Origin: Lojkania enalia
Taxonomy: Eukaryota > Ascomycota > Dothideomycetes > Pleosporales
Length of the DNA: 64,000 nt
Reading direction: 5' to 3'
NCBI GenBank assembly: GCA_010094045.1
Contig: ML986600.1
Location: 277,192 to 341,191, forward strand
Part shown: positions 1 through 11,988 of the stretch, piece by piece
Layout: each line of letters starts with the position of its first letter
How positions within the stretch are numbered: position 1 is the first letter of the stretch
The notes under the pieces: model-generated
What the model saw: the letters and a program-made list of their open reading frames with translations, nothing else
Database searches by the model: none
What the model was told of the DNA's origin: nothing
Translations under genes and position numbers: made by a program

Positions 1-598
1 ACTCACTGCGGAAATATTTGCCGAACCAGCTAGTGTTGCCGCCCAGAGTAATATCCCACAAGCAGAAAAACTAGAACATGTCTTTGTTCCCAAGGAGGAG
101 AGGCCTCCAGAGGATCAGCGTACAGATATTTTCATCGTAAAACAACTAGGTGCAGGTCACAAGCGAAAGCGGGCAGCAGTCGAGAATCAAGTAGAGCTTT
201 CCACCGATGAACTGGACAAAGTTGGTCCAACAAACAATGGCGAAGCCGACGAGATCATGCTGGAAGGGGAAGTTGACGAGTTATCTCGCAGGAAGGAGAA
301 GGCGCTTAGAAAAGCCGCAAAGAGAGAAGCCAAGAAACAAAAAGCGCTGCTTCAATCAGCAGAAAATGCAGGCTCTTTAAATGACGGGGACGAAGAAGCG
401 GCATTTGACTACACAAGTGCACCATCGGTTCTTAGGGCGCGGGAAGTGGAAGCAGAGCAAACAAAGGCTGGGAAGAAAAAAAAAGATAAGAAGAAGGATC
501 CTGGATTCAGTCCCTTTTCTGGATTGCAGGACGCGCTAAAAGGACTGCCAAGGAGTCAGAAGGAGGGACCTGGTCGAAGCAGGACTTTTACTTCATGA
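1..598 (+). CDS. RRP6: Rrp6, nuclear exosome 3'-5' exonuclease (C-terminal end only)
   Basis: The open frame enters from the left edge (first full codon at base 2) and stops with TGA at 596-598, giving about 198 C-terminal residues. The visible part holds the tail typical of fungal Rrp6/EXOSC10: a DIFIVKQLG segment followed by a basic HKRKR patch, a Lys/Glu-rich stretch (LRKAAKREAKKQK), the FDYTSAPSVL motif, and the ending KGLPRSQKEGPGRSRTF. Known role: the catalytic exonuclease of the nuclear RNA exosome, acting in rRNA, snoRNA and snRNA trimming and in surveillance. The DEDD exonuclease and HRDC domains lie outside the window. No intron is seen in this part. It runs toward the neighbouring PARG gene (convergent, 183 bp apart). 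Confidence 0.85.
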   Translation, partial: LTAEIFAEPASVAAQSNIPQAEKLEHVFVPKEERPPEDQRTDIFIVKQLGAGHKRKRAAVENQVELSTDELDKVGPTNNGEADEIMLEGEVDELSRRKEKALRKAAKREAKKQKALLQSAENAGSLNDGDEEAAFDYTSAPSVLRAREVEAEQTKAGKKKKDKKKDPGFSPFSGLQDALKGLPRSQKEGPGRSRTFTS

Positions 599-781
599 AA
601 CTCCATATTGGGTAATTGGCTCTGCATGCTCTTTCGAGCACGTCCTTCGTTATATATAATACATATAAAAAATCTTTGACGTCATGATGAACAATTCAGA
701 CCTCACGCGAACTATGTAGCATTTGCTACTATCAATCCCACTCTTTCTTTCCTCTCTGCTGTGTCGCCGTGTTTACATTCT

Positions 782-1819
782 TTACACAACTACGCCATCC
801 AGCGCTCGGTAAAACACTCCGAAATTTCCCACACCTTCCTTACCTCTTGCCTGTCCAAGTCCCGCATTATCTAGTACAGCAAACACTACTTCTTCCCACC
901 ATCCTCCTTGAAATTCCTCCTCTCCGAAAATCTCCAAGAAGCAGTTGGCAACTTCTTGTGATGGATTTCCGAAGGCCCCGCAACCCAACGCACCAAGAAC
1001 AACCTTTGTATGTCCCTGATGCACTGCAACTCGCAAGATAGCCCTCATCTTACTCTTCATGATTCTCCTGTCTTCTTCTTTGACATACTTTCCCTCCCTA
1101 TTGACCATGGGCCGCCGAAGGGCTGCAAGAGTGATCACACTCACTACATCTAGCTCCTCGACGGACTTTTCTGGCCAGAGGAGAGTGTGGCCATCGGACA
1201 TTGAAGACCGGATTATAACGACTGAAGGTGAGTACAAGGCGCTAAGAGGTGGGATAGGGTAGTATTCGGGATGAAGGGAGAGTGACAAAGAAGACCGGTA
1301 GCAGAGGGCCTCTTCTTGGGCAAGGGCACCATTGAGCCAGCCACCGCCGGGTCGCATTTCACTGGCAAGATTGAGGACAGCAACTGGCTTAACGTTGGCT
1401 GACGATGCTGGGGATGAATTGAGTTTTGGATTAGCGGATGAATCTGTGGCAGGCGTCTCTTCTAGTTTTAATTTGTCGTTTGGGGATATAGAATCCGGAA
1501 AAGACACAGAGGATACAGTCGTATTTAGTTGCAGTTGAAGTGCTGCGTCGAAATTGTCTTGGTCGTAGACTCGCATGCGCGTGCCTTTCCGGCCTACTTC
1601 CTCATCACCTTCTGGAAGTTTGAATCTGGGACAATTATGCGGGTCAAGAGGGGATAAATTTTCGAGACTGTGGGCAGAAGATGTTGTAATGTCGAAATTC
1701 GGGAGCTGAGACATGATGTCTGGTAGAATAGAGCGGGTTTCTAACGCGACTAGTCGGAGGGATTGCCGGAGGGCATTTCGACGATTGGGGTTGGCAGCTG
1801 CTGTAAACATCGTTGACAT
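782..1819 (-). CDS. Poly(ADP-ribose) glycohydrolase, microbial (macrodomain) type
   Basis: Single-exon frame of 345 aa; ATG at 1819, TAA at 782-784. The PARG signature is clear: a hydrophobic VLNLAS strand followed by GGGWLNGALAQEEALCYRSSL, carrying the GGG-x(6)-QEE catalytic loop at about residues 157-170. Further macrodomain motifs are VVLGALGCGAFGNP near residue 280 and a C-terminal VVFAVLD strand. Family knowledge (TIGR02452/DUF2263 group): these enzymes hydrolyse the ribose-ribose bonds of poly(ADP-ribose). Length fits the fungal members. The N-terminal 60 residues match the family's PARG-associated helical part (NRRNALRQSL). Divergent from the next gene and convergent with RRP6. A related fungal ADP-ribose hydrolase remains a less likely alternative. 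Confidence 0.85.
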   Translation of the reverse strand: MSTMFTAAANPNRRNALRQSLRLVALETRSILPDIMSQLPNFDITTSSAHSLENLSPLDPHNCPRFKLPEGDEEVGRKGTRMRVYDQDNFDAALQLQLNTTVSSVSFPDSISPNDKLKLEETPATDSSANPKLNSSPASSANVKPVAVLNLASEMRPGGGWLNGALAQEEALCYRSSLSLSLHPEYYPIPPLSALYSPSVVIIRSSMSDGHTLLWPEKSVEELDVVSVITLAALRRPMVNREGKYVKEEDRRIMKSKMRAILRVAVHQGHTKVVLGALGCGAFGNPSQEVANCFLEIFGEEEFQGGWWEEVVFAVLDNAGLGQARGKEGVGNFGVFYRALDGVVV

Positions 1820-2400
1820 GTCGTAATTCCACGGATGGTCGAAGGTAACTATAGGGTTGATTCTTATATGTTTGATAGCTTGAATGATTTAGTTAAATTT
1901 GATTGGAGTTGGGATTGAGGAAGCAATTAAGTTATTTCAATCAATTGCTTTCAGTGATTTACATATGCCCTGCCTTGCGTTCCAAATACGAGACAATATG
2001 GGTCAGGTGACACCACAAATCAGGCAGCAACAGTAGTGAGGATGGGCACGACCCGTGAGAAAAATCCAATGAGCCACGGCATTCAATTCCTTTGATATTT
2101 AATGGATGGAGAGGCACTCTCTGGTATGCCAATTAGCAGTGTTCCTGGGGAATGTCTGTCACGTGAAGATTAGAAGATGTAGGTACTCCATACTTAGTCA
2201 GGGTTCAGCCCTAAATGTGGACTGTGCAGAAGCCCCACATTCGGCTAGGCGATCACCCATATTCGGCAGGATGCTTGGGGTCTGTCTTCTGTCAACAGTC
2301 GCATTCATCTCCACTTATCACTTCTTTTCACTTAGAAAATATTCATACACAATATCCACCCCTCATGGCATCCTAAGGGCACCCCCTTTGGCCGCCCGCG
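1820..2400. other. Intergenic, divergent promoter region
   Basis: About 580 bp between the PARG gene (leftward) and the next gene (rightward). Moderately A/T-rich, with no convincing coding frame or RNA gene. A short open frame at 2106-2531 overlaps the start of the downstream gene in another frame and has no recognisable content. Confidence 0.6.
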
Positions 2401-3282
2401 ATGCCTCCGACTCAGGTGTCCGCGTTCCACCCTTCGCCCAAGCGCAAGCGCGACACACCATATATACCTCTGCTAGACACCACTCTTCACTCCACTTCTG
2501 CTCCTCAGAGAGACAGTCTGACGCCGGATAGTCCCCGAAATGTTGTCGCAGATCAGTTGCGAGGCATGACGATTGCGGCGATGCCCATGTCCCCGCTCAC
2601 TCCGGACGATGTTATACACAAGAAGCCTAAACTGGAGTTTATGCGAGAGGACAGTGCGGCGTCACTTGAAGACTCGAATGACACAGATGCTAGAACATCT
2701 CAGAAAGAGAAGGACTTGGATTCTAGTCTTGTAAGACGGCAGGACGCAGCAGGTCCAAAAGAGATCTCAGACACGCCGCAACCGTATCCGCAAGCGCTAC
2801 CGCCACGACCCCGCACGTTGTCAGATTTTACGACTTTTGCGCAGCCGACTGTTTTCGCATCGTCTGCCAGCAAGCTCGCACCTCAGCAACCTGCGACCTC
2901 AGGATCGATGTCGAGATCAAAAAATCGTTCGTCGGAACCTCGCCCACGGAAGAAGTCGCCGTCCCCTCCAACTTCCTCGCTCACGTGGCAAGACAGCGAA
3001 ATTACGGGTCATCTCACTGATCCTTCTATTGATCCGGAGGATGATGGAACGGGACTAAATGGTATTGGCTTCAAGCCCACGCCTGCTCTTGCGTATGCTA
3101 GAGCGCAGAAGAGACGGCAGCAACTCATAGAGTGGAGGGCGAGAGAATCGCGAGATGCTCGAGCGAAGAGAAGCGAAAGGCGACGACGGGGTATTAGAGC
3201 CAATTCCAGGGAGGGTACTGTGGAAAGAGAAAGCATCCCAAAAGAAACAGATGCGAGGAGAGTGGTAAGGTTCGCCATTTGA
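2401..3282 (+). CDS. Conserved fungal protein of unknown function, basic and disordered
   Basis: Single-exon frame of 293 aa (ATG 2401, TGA at 3280-3282). The N-terminal two thirds are Ser/Pro/Thr-rich low complexity with short basic patches (SPKRKRD near residue 12, PRPRKKSPSPP near 180) that could act as nuclear signals. The C-terminal third is the conserved part: a LTWQDSEITGHL segment, then GTGLNGIGFKPTPALAYAR, then a highly basic predicted helix (RRQQLIEWRARESRDAR...RRRR). I recall this C-terminal block from many Pezizomycotina proteins, none with a function I can name. Codon use resembles its neighbours. Function not assigned. Confidence 0.75.
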   Translation: MPPTQVSAFHPSPKRKRDTPYIPLLDTTLHSTSAPQRDSLTPDSPRNVVADQLRGMTIAAMPMSPLTPDDVIHKKPKLEFMREDSAASLEDSNDTDARTSQKEKDLDSSLVRRQDAAGPKEISDTPQPYPQALPPRPRTLSDFTTFAQPTVFASSASKLAPQQPATSGSMSRSKNRSSEPRPRKKSPSPPTSSLTWQDSEITGHLTDPSIDPEDDGTGLNGIGFKPTPALAYARAQKRRQQLIEWRARESRDARAKRSERRRRGIRANSREGTVERESIPKETDARRVVRFAI

Positions 3283-3655
3283 ATATTGACGGTGGTAGGG
3301 TAATGTTGATCTCCTGAAGTGAGTGCTGATGGAGGCTGGTATAACCCCATGTACGATCTTACGATGTCACGATATGATTGACGAATTAGGACTATTTGGA
3401 CTATCGGCTATGTAGGCATTGGGGTAGCGAGGCGCTATCGCACTGTTTCCCATTATATATCATTCTACATTCTATTGGCTAGTTGTTGGTTTTCTGTGCT
3501 GATGTTGTAGCTCGAGACTGCGTGCGCAGCAACCTTGTATGTTTAGCACGCAACCAGAGCTCTTTAGATGCTCAACAATGAAGCGCGGAAGTTCCGTATA
3601 TTACACTTTTCATACATGTCCTGTACATATTTGACACCCCAACATACCTTCTCCA
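3283..3655. other. Intergenic, convergent 3' region
   Basis: About 370 bp between two gene 3' ends. No coding signal or RNA gene seen. Confidence 0.6.
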
Positions 3656-4259
3656 CTACCAAAACTTGACATTCTTGTTGAACCAATAACTCCACGTCCT
3701 CTTCCTCTCTTCCTCCTTTCTTCGCTCTTCCGTCAGTCGGTCTTGTTCTTCCTTTGCTTTTCTCCTCGCCTCGCGTTTCGCTTCGACGCTTGCACGCTTC
3801 TTTGCCATCAGATCATTCATCTGCCTTATGCCATCTTTTTCTTTGCTCCGCCAGTACTGGCAGTATTGATATGACGCACATGATACTCCAACCCAAGTAA
3901 AAACTGCGTAATTACAGCACATCATCACAGGCTCTGCTCGTCATTAGCTCTTGCCTCTACCTCGATACGTGGAGATCCTTCCGAGCCAACGTACTGCGCA
4001 GTATAGCCCCAACGCCCAGGCCCATGAATCCAGCAGCTATTCCGTTCAATTGACTATCCCGAACACATGGCCGTTTGTGGAAGTTGAGGTAGTAGTCCGG
4101 CCCTAGCCTCCTTACCACCTCGAAGTATGTCAGGTCATGATCCTCTGAATTAACGTATCCACCGGCCGTGTGTGCAGAGCCGCCTGGCATTGTATTCGCA
4201 GGCCCTCTCGGGTGGTCAGGGGTCTTTTGGGCATCGGATTGCCGTGTGTCGTCGGCCAT
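3656..4259 (-). CDS. COX20: Cox20, cytochrome c oxidase assembly factor (mitochondrial inner membrane)
   Basis: Two exons: 4259..3995 and 3933..3656, with a 61-nt intron (donor GTACGT, branch GCTAATG, acceptor GCAG). The joined product is about 180 aa. Exon 1 holds a polar N-terminus and the family hallmark FHKRPCVRDSQLNGIAAGFMG, which begins the first membrane segment. Exon 2 continues into a second hydrophobic segment (CCNYAVFTWVGVSCASYQYCQYWR) and a charged C-terminal helix (KKRASVEAKREARRKAKEEQ). The pattern CxRDS..G...G / CNWA-like / YEYCQ-like is that of Cox20/FAM36A, which chaperones newly made Cox2 for its processing and copper loading. The gene is divergent from POL2, sharing a 473-bp promoter. 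Confidence 0.85.
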
Positions 4260-4732
4260 TGTGATGATATGAGGGTTGAGGAAACTTGCTTTGGAGCGTG
4301 GGCAGAGGAGACACAGATGTGTTTAGCGTAAAGGAATCAATCCGTGTCGCTTCAATACGTGAAAGTAAAGCTGTGCGGAACGGGGGGCTGAATCCGAATG
4401 CAGGGTAGAAAGTCGATCGCGAGAGTGTCACCACAGCCGCGAGCGACGTTCGTTAGTATCATGGATATTTTTCGGCCCAAAGCTGCGTGGCGGTGCAATT
4501 CGCTCGAGCCACACCATTTACTAGGGGGGAGGCGCGTTAGACACGAGAACGCGACCCGACGCGCTCCTACCATTTCAAGGTTCTCAAGGTTCTCCCCCCT
4601 CCACTTCCGCTCTTAATACCCACCACAACGCTCATTAATGCCCCGGATTTCTCGTGTGCTTTAATCGTTCAAATGAAACCTCGAACTCCATAGAATACTT
4701 CTAATTCCTCCTGCTGCGCGTGTTTACCCACC
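4260..4732. other. Divergent promoter between COX20 and POL2
   Basis: 473 bp serving both genes. Two CGCGA-containing tracts lie in it (CGATCGCGAGAG near 4413 and GAACGCGACCCGACGCG near 4547-4563); the second resembles the MluI-type element of DNA-replication genes only loosely. A direct pair AAGGTTCTC occurs near 4574-4593. No coding frame supported. Confidence 0.4.
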
Positions 4733-7700
4733 ATGGCACCTCGACGAGCAGGTCAAACCTTCCGTCGCGTAGGGAAACACGGAAATGCCTCCTACGGGCC
4801 CCGCAAACCAAAAACCGTCGATGGGTCAACGCTCAGAACTACCGAAGCTACCTCCCAGAATGAGAAAATCGAGGCAGTCCGCCTCGCAAACACCATCGAT
4901 GAGTTCATGGGCTTCCCCCACTTCGAATCGGGCAAGAAGAAGATCGGATGGCTATGTAACATGCACTCGACGAGCGTTGAGGATGAGAATGTGCCCGGCG
5001 GAAGAGCAGGTGTAGATTACTATTTCATCGGCGAGGATGGAGATACATTCAAGACGACCCTGGAGTATGACCCATACTTCCTGCTCGCGTGTAAGCGGGG
5101 CAAGGAACCCGAGGTCGAGGAATGGTGTCGGCGAGCATTTGAAGGACTTGTGAAGAGTATAAAGCGGCTTCAAAAGGAGGATTTGAGCATGCCGAATCAC
5201 CTTCTTGGATACAGAAGGGCATTTCTTCAGCTGAACTTTGTGAACGTGAGGGACTTGTTGGCAGTCAGAAAAGTCATAAGTCCTATAGTGGAGAAGAATA
5301 AGAAGAAGCTAAATGCTATGGATACGTATGCCGAGGTCGCCAGGTATGTCTCTACGGGACGAGGAGGTCGTATGAATTACTAATAGCAGACAGCGCAAAT
5401 GCTGGCTTTGATATTTTTGATGATGACCAAGAATATGAGAAACGACCTACTTCTACGATTGATGCTAGCGATTTTATTGTTGATATGAGAGAATATGACG
5501 TACCTTACCATGTACGAGTAGCTATTGACAAAGGTATGAAATGAATCGTTGCTTCTAAGGCCCTGTGCTAATGAACCATAGACATACGGATTGGAAAATG
5601 GTATACAGTCGAGGCTAAACATGGTGTGATTTCCATGTCTTGTATAGAAGAGCGTCTTACACGTCCAGATCCGGTCATCATGGCGTTCGATATTGAGACG
5701 ACAAAGTTACCTCTGAAATTCCCAGATGCAGTTATTGATCAAATTATGATGATTTCATATATGATTGATGGGCAGGGTTTCCTCATCACGAACCGGGAAA
5801 TCGTTTCAGAGGATATCGCAGATTTCGATTACACCCCAAAGCCGGAATATGAAGGACCCTTTATCATCTTTAACGAACCAGATGAGAAGGCTCTTCTAGA
5901 TCGTTTCTTCGAACATATAAAAGAAGCGAAGCCAAACGTGATTGTCACATACAACGGTGATTTCTTCGATTGGCCTTTCGTAGAAGCAAGGGCGAGTGTG
6001 CTTGGTATCGACATGTACCAAGAAATTGGCTTCAGAAAGAATAGCGAGGACATCTACCAGTCTGACTACTGTTCACATCTCGATGCTTTCGCGTGGGTAA
6101 ATCGAGATAGCTACCTCCCTCAAGGAAGCCGAGGTCTGAAAGCCGTTACGGTCGCAAAGCTAGGTTATGATCCAGACGAACTCGATCCGGAATTAATGAC
6201 TCCGTACGCGAATGAGCGACCCCAAACTCTGGCTGAGTATTCAGTCTCTGATGCCGTTGCCACATATTATTTGTACATGAAATACGTACATCCATTCATC
6301 TTCTCACTATGCACCATTCTTCCCCTAGCTCCGGACGATGTTTTGCGAAAGGGAACCGGTACTCTATGTGAAATGCTGCTAATGGTGCAAGCGTACCAAA
6401 AGAACATCGTCATCCCTAACAAACATCAAGCTCCAAAGGAAGCCTTCTGGGAGGGCCATCTGATTGAATCCGAGACGTACGTCGGCGGTCACGTCGAAAG
6501 TATCGAAGCAGGCGTCTTTCGAAGCGACATCCCATGTAATTTCGCTGTTGATACCACCGCTATCGATGAATTGATTAGAGACCTCGACGCCGCGCTGAAA
6601 TTTTCCATAACCGTAGAAGAGAAAAAAAATTTAGACGATGTGATCAACTACGACGAAGTCAAATCACAAATTGTGGAGAGGCTTATGCAGCTTAAAGAGA
6701 CACCAAACCGGAGCGAGCGACCTTTGATATACCATTTGGATGTTGCTTCAATGTATCCAAATATTATGACAACGAACCGATTACAGCCCGACTCGATTAT
6801 TAAGGAATCGGACTGTGCTGCATGTGATTTCAACAGGCCGGGCAAGACATGTGATCGAAGATTGCCCTGGGCATGGAGAGGAGAGTTTTTGCCTGCCAAG
6901 AAGGATGAATACAACATGGTTCGGAATGCGCTAGAGAATGAACGCTTCCCTGGGAAGCATCCGAACGCGCCACCTCGGACATTCCAGGAGCTATCGGCGG
7001 ACGAGCAAGCCAACCTGGTAAAGAAGCGATTACAAGAGTATAGCAAGAAGATTTACCACAAGATCCACGACGCGAGAATAATTGAGCGAGAGGCCATCAT
7101 CTGCCAACGGGAGAACCCCTTCTACGTCGACACTGTCAAGGACTTCAGAGATAGAAGATACGACTTCAAAGGCAAGCAGAAAGTATGGAAGGGCAAGACC
7201 GAAACACTCAAATCGAACGGAGCCCCGGCTGCTGAGGTCGATGAAGCCAAGAAGATGATAATTTTGTTCGACTCCCTTCAGCTTGCCCACAAAGTCATTC
7301 TGAACAGTTTCTACGGTTATGCCATGCGCAAGGGTTCGCGGTGGTATTCCTTAGAGATGGCAGGTGTCACTTGCTTGACAGGTGCTCGCATCATTCAAAT
7401 GGCGCGTCAACTGGTCGAGAGAATCGGACGGCCACTGGAACTAGATACTGACGGTATCTGGTGCATACTTCCCGCGACTTTCCCGGAAAATTTTGCATTC
7501 AAGCTCAACAATGGCAAGAAAGTTGCGATCTCGTATCCTTGCGTCATGCTAAACCACCTTGTTCACGGCAAATTCACAAACCATCAGTACGAGACGCTGG
7601 TGGATCCTTCCACTTTTCGGTACGAGAAGCATAGCGATAATACCATCTTCTTTGAAGTCGACGGACCTTATAAGGCCATGATCTTACCTACATCAAAGGA

Positions 7701-10700
7701 GGAGGACAAGAACTTGAAGAAGCGTTACGCCGTTTTCAACCATGATGGAAGTCTAGCGGAGTTAAAAGGTTTCGAGGTGAAGCGAAGAGGTGAGCTGAAG
7801 CTCATCAAAATCTTTCAGACTCAGATCTTCAAGTTCTTCCTCGAGGGCACGACGCTACCCGAAACCTATGCATCAGTTGCAAAGGTTGCCAACCGCTGGC
7901 TCGATGTTCTCGACTCTCGCGGATCAACACTCGCCGATGAGGAGCTGATTGATCTGATTTGTGAAAATAAAAGCATGACGAAGACATTGGAAGAGTACGG
8001 CACGCAAAAATCCACAGCTATCACGACAGCCAAGCGTTTAGCCGAATTTCTAGGAGAGCAGATGGTCAAAGACAAGGGCTTAAACTGCAAATACATCATT
8101 TCTGCTAAACCAAAGAATGCCCCAGTCACCGAGCGAGCCATCCCAGTAGCAATATTCTCTGCAGAGGAGTCAGTGAAGCGATACTTTCTCAGAAAGTGGT
8201 TGCGAGAAGACCCTGCCGATATGGACCCGAGGACTGTTCTTGACTGGGGCTACTACACTGAGCGATTGGCTTCTGTCATCCAGAAGCTCATCACCATACC
8301 TGCAGCGCTTCAGAAAGTTAAAAACCCTGTGCCAAGAGTTCCGCATCCTGACTGGCTAGACCGCCGAATCCGGCAGAGGGAAGACAGGTTCCAGCAAAAG
8401 AAGGTGACGGACATGTTTGACAAGAAGGCCCTGACGGACGCCGATACAAACATTTTGAACAATAGGGTTGCAGTAGACCTCGAAGACTTCGGTTCATCCA
8501 AACTCTCACCCAAGTCTCAGGTCAAGAGGAGTTCGGTCACTAAGATGGTGACCAAGCGGAAAGAACCCGAGCCTGCTGTGCCTATTCAGACGAATCCATA
8601 TGCTGCTCTGCCAAAGGTTATGCCTTCAATTACAGAGGACTATTCGGGCTGGCTCATGTACCAGAAACAGAAATGGAAGATCCAAAAGCAAGCCCGAAAA
8701 CGCCGAAGACAGTTGTTTGGCGAGAAGCCTGTCGATTCAGCTGACGCAATAGGAAGTTTCTTCAGGAATCAAGCTGAGCTACGATTCATTAGCACTTGGC
8801 AACTCATTCAACTTCGGTCAACAGAGATACCTGGAGAGGTCAGGGCATTTGTCTTGATCGATAAGAAAATACACTCTCTAAAGATCATCGTACCACGACA
8901 ACTATACCTTAATTTAAGGGAAGAGGATCTGCCAGACGTCTCTATCACAGGCTGTACAGTAGAGAAGGTTGTCAATCATACTCTTCCCAACGGTCACCCC
9001 TCGATTCATCTATTCAAACTTCAAATGTCGGAACAGACCTATACCCATGAAGCCAAGAAGCTAGATGCTCTGTTTAATCACCCCAGCGTCGAGGGTGTAT
9101 ATGAAAAGCAGGTACCCCCTAATATTCGAGCAATCCTTGAGCTAGGAAGCATATGTACTTTCGACGAGACCCAGAAGGGTGTCCTTGGGAAAGGTTTAGA
9201 GCAAGGCTTTGATCTATCTGCTCTTCGACATGTTCCATCGCAGAAACCGTATTTTTCTGAAGCGTCAATCGGTTACCTCTACCTTTATCATGTCAGCAGC
9301 GGAGAACGCAACATCTATGCTCTGTTCTCAACTTCTAGAGACACCGCTCACATAATCATTCAGAACAAATCGAAGGATATTTCAGGTATGCCCAACATGG
9401 ATCGCATTTACAGTGACGCGCTACAAAAACGGCTAGACGATAACGGCAGTAATCCATGGCAAACATATGTCGAATACCAAGAAGACCTACATTTTCGAAC
9501 AGTACAAGTGACGACTAGGCGAAAGGCCCTGCTTGAGATTGGTGATTGCATTAAGAAGATGAAGGCCGAGGAAAGCAAGTCTATGATTGTTGTCATGCAG
9601 TCATCGAATCACGCGTTGCTTTCACACGACATTCCTCTTCTCAAGGACCTACCTATTCTACTACTACATCCAGATGAGACTGATAGGCAACTTCCGCCAC
9701 TTGGATGGCAGTCCTTCATTGCGAAGCGGCTCGTAGGTCATTACCTGGATCTTGGCTCATGGATATCCCATCTCGTGGAGCTTGCTAGATATGGAGACAT
9801 TCCTCTCTGTAACTTAGAGAGCAATGATCCCCGATTCCTAATTGATGTTGCTTATGCTAGGCGGTTACAGAAAGAAAAGGTCGTCCTCTGGTGGTCTAGT
9901 GAACCAAAGCCCGATCACGCGGGTTACGAAAAGGACGATATTCTCGGCCCGCTTGAAACCGTCGAAATGCCGTCCATCAACAATCCAGGAACATACTCCT
10001 CCGTTTGTATCGACCTGACGCTACGCAACTTAGCCATCAACACAGTGTTATCCTCATCACTGATCAATGACCTCGAAGGCACTGATTCGGTCTCTTTCAA
10101 CCCTGTTGCGTCCTCCTACGACGCGGCAAACGATGGGACTAATGTCATCTACTCAGACAATGCGTTTGCTACCGCTGGTATCACCGTTCTTCGAGAAATG
10201 GTGAAGGCTTGGTGGATTGAAGCCGAACGTGGAGACTACATGGCGGACGTCATGGTGCAACATCTCATCCGCTGGGTTGGAAGCCCTGGCTCCTTCCTTT
10301 ACGACCGATCCCTGCATTACTATGTCCAGGTGATGTCTAAAAAGGCGCTCCAACAATTAATGGCCGACTTCAAGCGTGTCGGATCACACATTGTCTTTGC
10401 TAGTCCGAGCCGTATTCTCTTGCAAACAACAAAAGCTGAAGTCGGCAACGCCTACGCTTATAGTCAATATATTCTCAAGACTATCCAAGCCAAGCCTCTA
10501 TTCCAATTTTTAGACCTTGAAATCAAGGAGTACTGGGACTACCTTGTTTGGTATGACGAATTCAATTATGGCGGCAAGGGCTGCCAAAGAGTGGTTGAGG
10601 AAGAGAATCAAACTCTGGATAACATCATGTGCTGGCAGTTCGCACAGTTCATCCCTCCCAACCTCCAACCAACTTTCCATGACTGGGTTATTGAGTTTAT

Positions 10701-11523
10701 CGAACTCATGCATGCCCGAAAGAGACCTGCTATTACAAATGGCTCAACTCCTCGAGTCACTCAAATCCCGCTGCAACCACTTACCGTCGATCCAGCAGAA
10801 GCGACTCAGATATTGCCAAAGACTTTCACCAAGCCATTCTTCAAGCAGATCTCGACACTTCTCCGTCGTCAGCACAGCGAGCTCCTACACCCTGACCTAG
10901 CCTCCGACTACATCTTTCCGCAACTCCCGGGTTCTCACATTAACCTATCAAACCCGGTCCTCCAACTCGTTAAATCGATCATGCAAGTATTTAGCCTGGA
11001 CCGAGCTATCACCCTCGAAACCCGTCTGCTGAGGAAGGATCTCCTCAATCTCTTCGACATCCGAGAGTTTAGCGCGGAAGCAAGCTTCCAGAATCCCAGC
11101 GCCGCACTACTTGTTAGGGGCGTGATGTGCGACGAATGCACAGCATCGCGTGATCTTGATCTGTGCCGTGACTCTTCGCTCTTGCCTTCTCCGAGCCCCA
11201 ATTCATCCGAGCCTCAGCCATTACCGAAGTGGAAATGTGACAATTGTAGCTCGACGTACAACAAGTTGCGCATCGAGGAACAATTGGTTGCGGAAGTTCA
11301 AAAGATGGTGCTGGAGTGGTGCACGCAGGATTTGAAGTGCGGGAAATGCGGACGGTTGAGAAGTAATGAGTTTATGGAACATTGCGCCTGTGCGGGAATA
11401 TGGATGGGTATGAAGGACAGAAAGGAGGTAAGGCAGAAGCTGACGGTTTATGGTAATGTCGCTAGCTTCTATGAGCTGCGGATGTTGGAAGGAGTGGTAA
11501 AGGAATGCTTGGAAGGATTCTAA
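4733..11523 (+). CDS. POL2: DNA polymerase epsilon catalytic subunit
   Basis: Three exons: 4733..5343, 5394..5533 and 5582..11523 (introns of 50 and 48 nt). The product is about 2230 aa, the normal Pol2/POLE length. Start chosen at the CCACCATGG context. Exonuclease motif Exo I is FDIETTK (Asp 287, Glu 289), Exo II is NGDFFDWPF and Exo III is YSVSDAVATYY. Polymerase motif A is LDVASMYPN (about residue 637), motif B NSFYGYAMRKGSRWYSLEM, and motif C LDTDGIW with Asp 872/874. Cysteines in CAACDFNRPGKTC fit the catalytic-domain Fe-S cluster ligands. After the long inactive second polymerase module, two zinc modules close the protein (CDEC...CDNC and CGKCGRL...CAC near residues 2090-2200). Role: leading-strand synthesis, part of CMGE. 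Catalytic and proofreading residues are all present, so it should be functional. Confidence 0.97.
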
Positions 11524-11988
11524 AGGCTAGAACGGACACCCCGGGAGCGGTATTTTTTGGGATGGTATTCAATGGTCTTCTGCCTAGATTTTGGCATTTC
11601 TTGTTCATTTTTGCATCGGGCGTCTGTTCTTGCATATCCTGGTGTTTTGGGTTCATGTTTTGGAAACGACATTGGCGTAAGCCGAGCATATTCTAAGGGC
11701 CAATTTCTTGTCGTACACCTAGCTAGTGTGTTAAAGAGCGTGTAGAGCATGAATACATATCAACGATTCAAAAATATTGTTTAAGGTGATAAATATGCCC
11801 AAAAAACATTATTCAAGGCAAAAGTGCATTGGATGTTCATCCTTATTTCTCGCTAGGGCGGCCGACGTCATGCTTTCCGATCCGCTTGGACCCGCCAGGA
11901 ACGCGTGCAGCATGCCGTGCAAGTCAGCCTCCAAGCATTTCAACAACACCTCAGCCCCAACACAAAGACATGAAACTCTCAACCCAAC
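11524..11988. other. Intergenic between POL2 and SRO7
   Basis: 465 bp of mixed A/T-rich sequence containing the POL2 3' end and the SRO7 promoter. Overlapping short frames on both strands (11505-11750) are mirror images without family resemblance. Confidence 0.6.
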
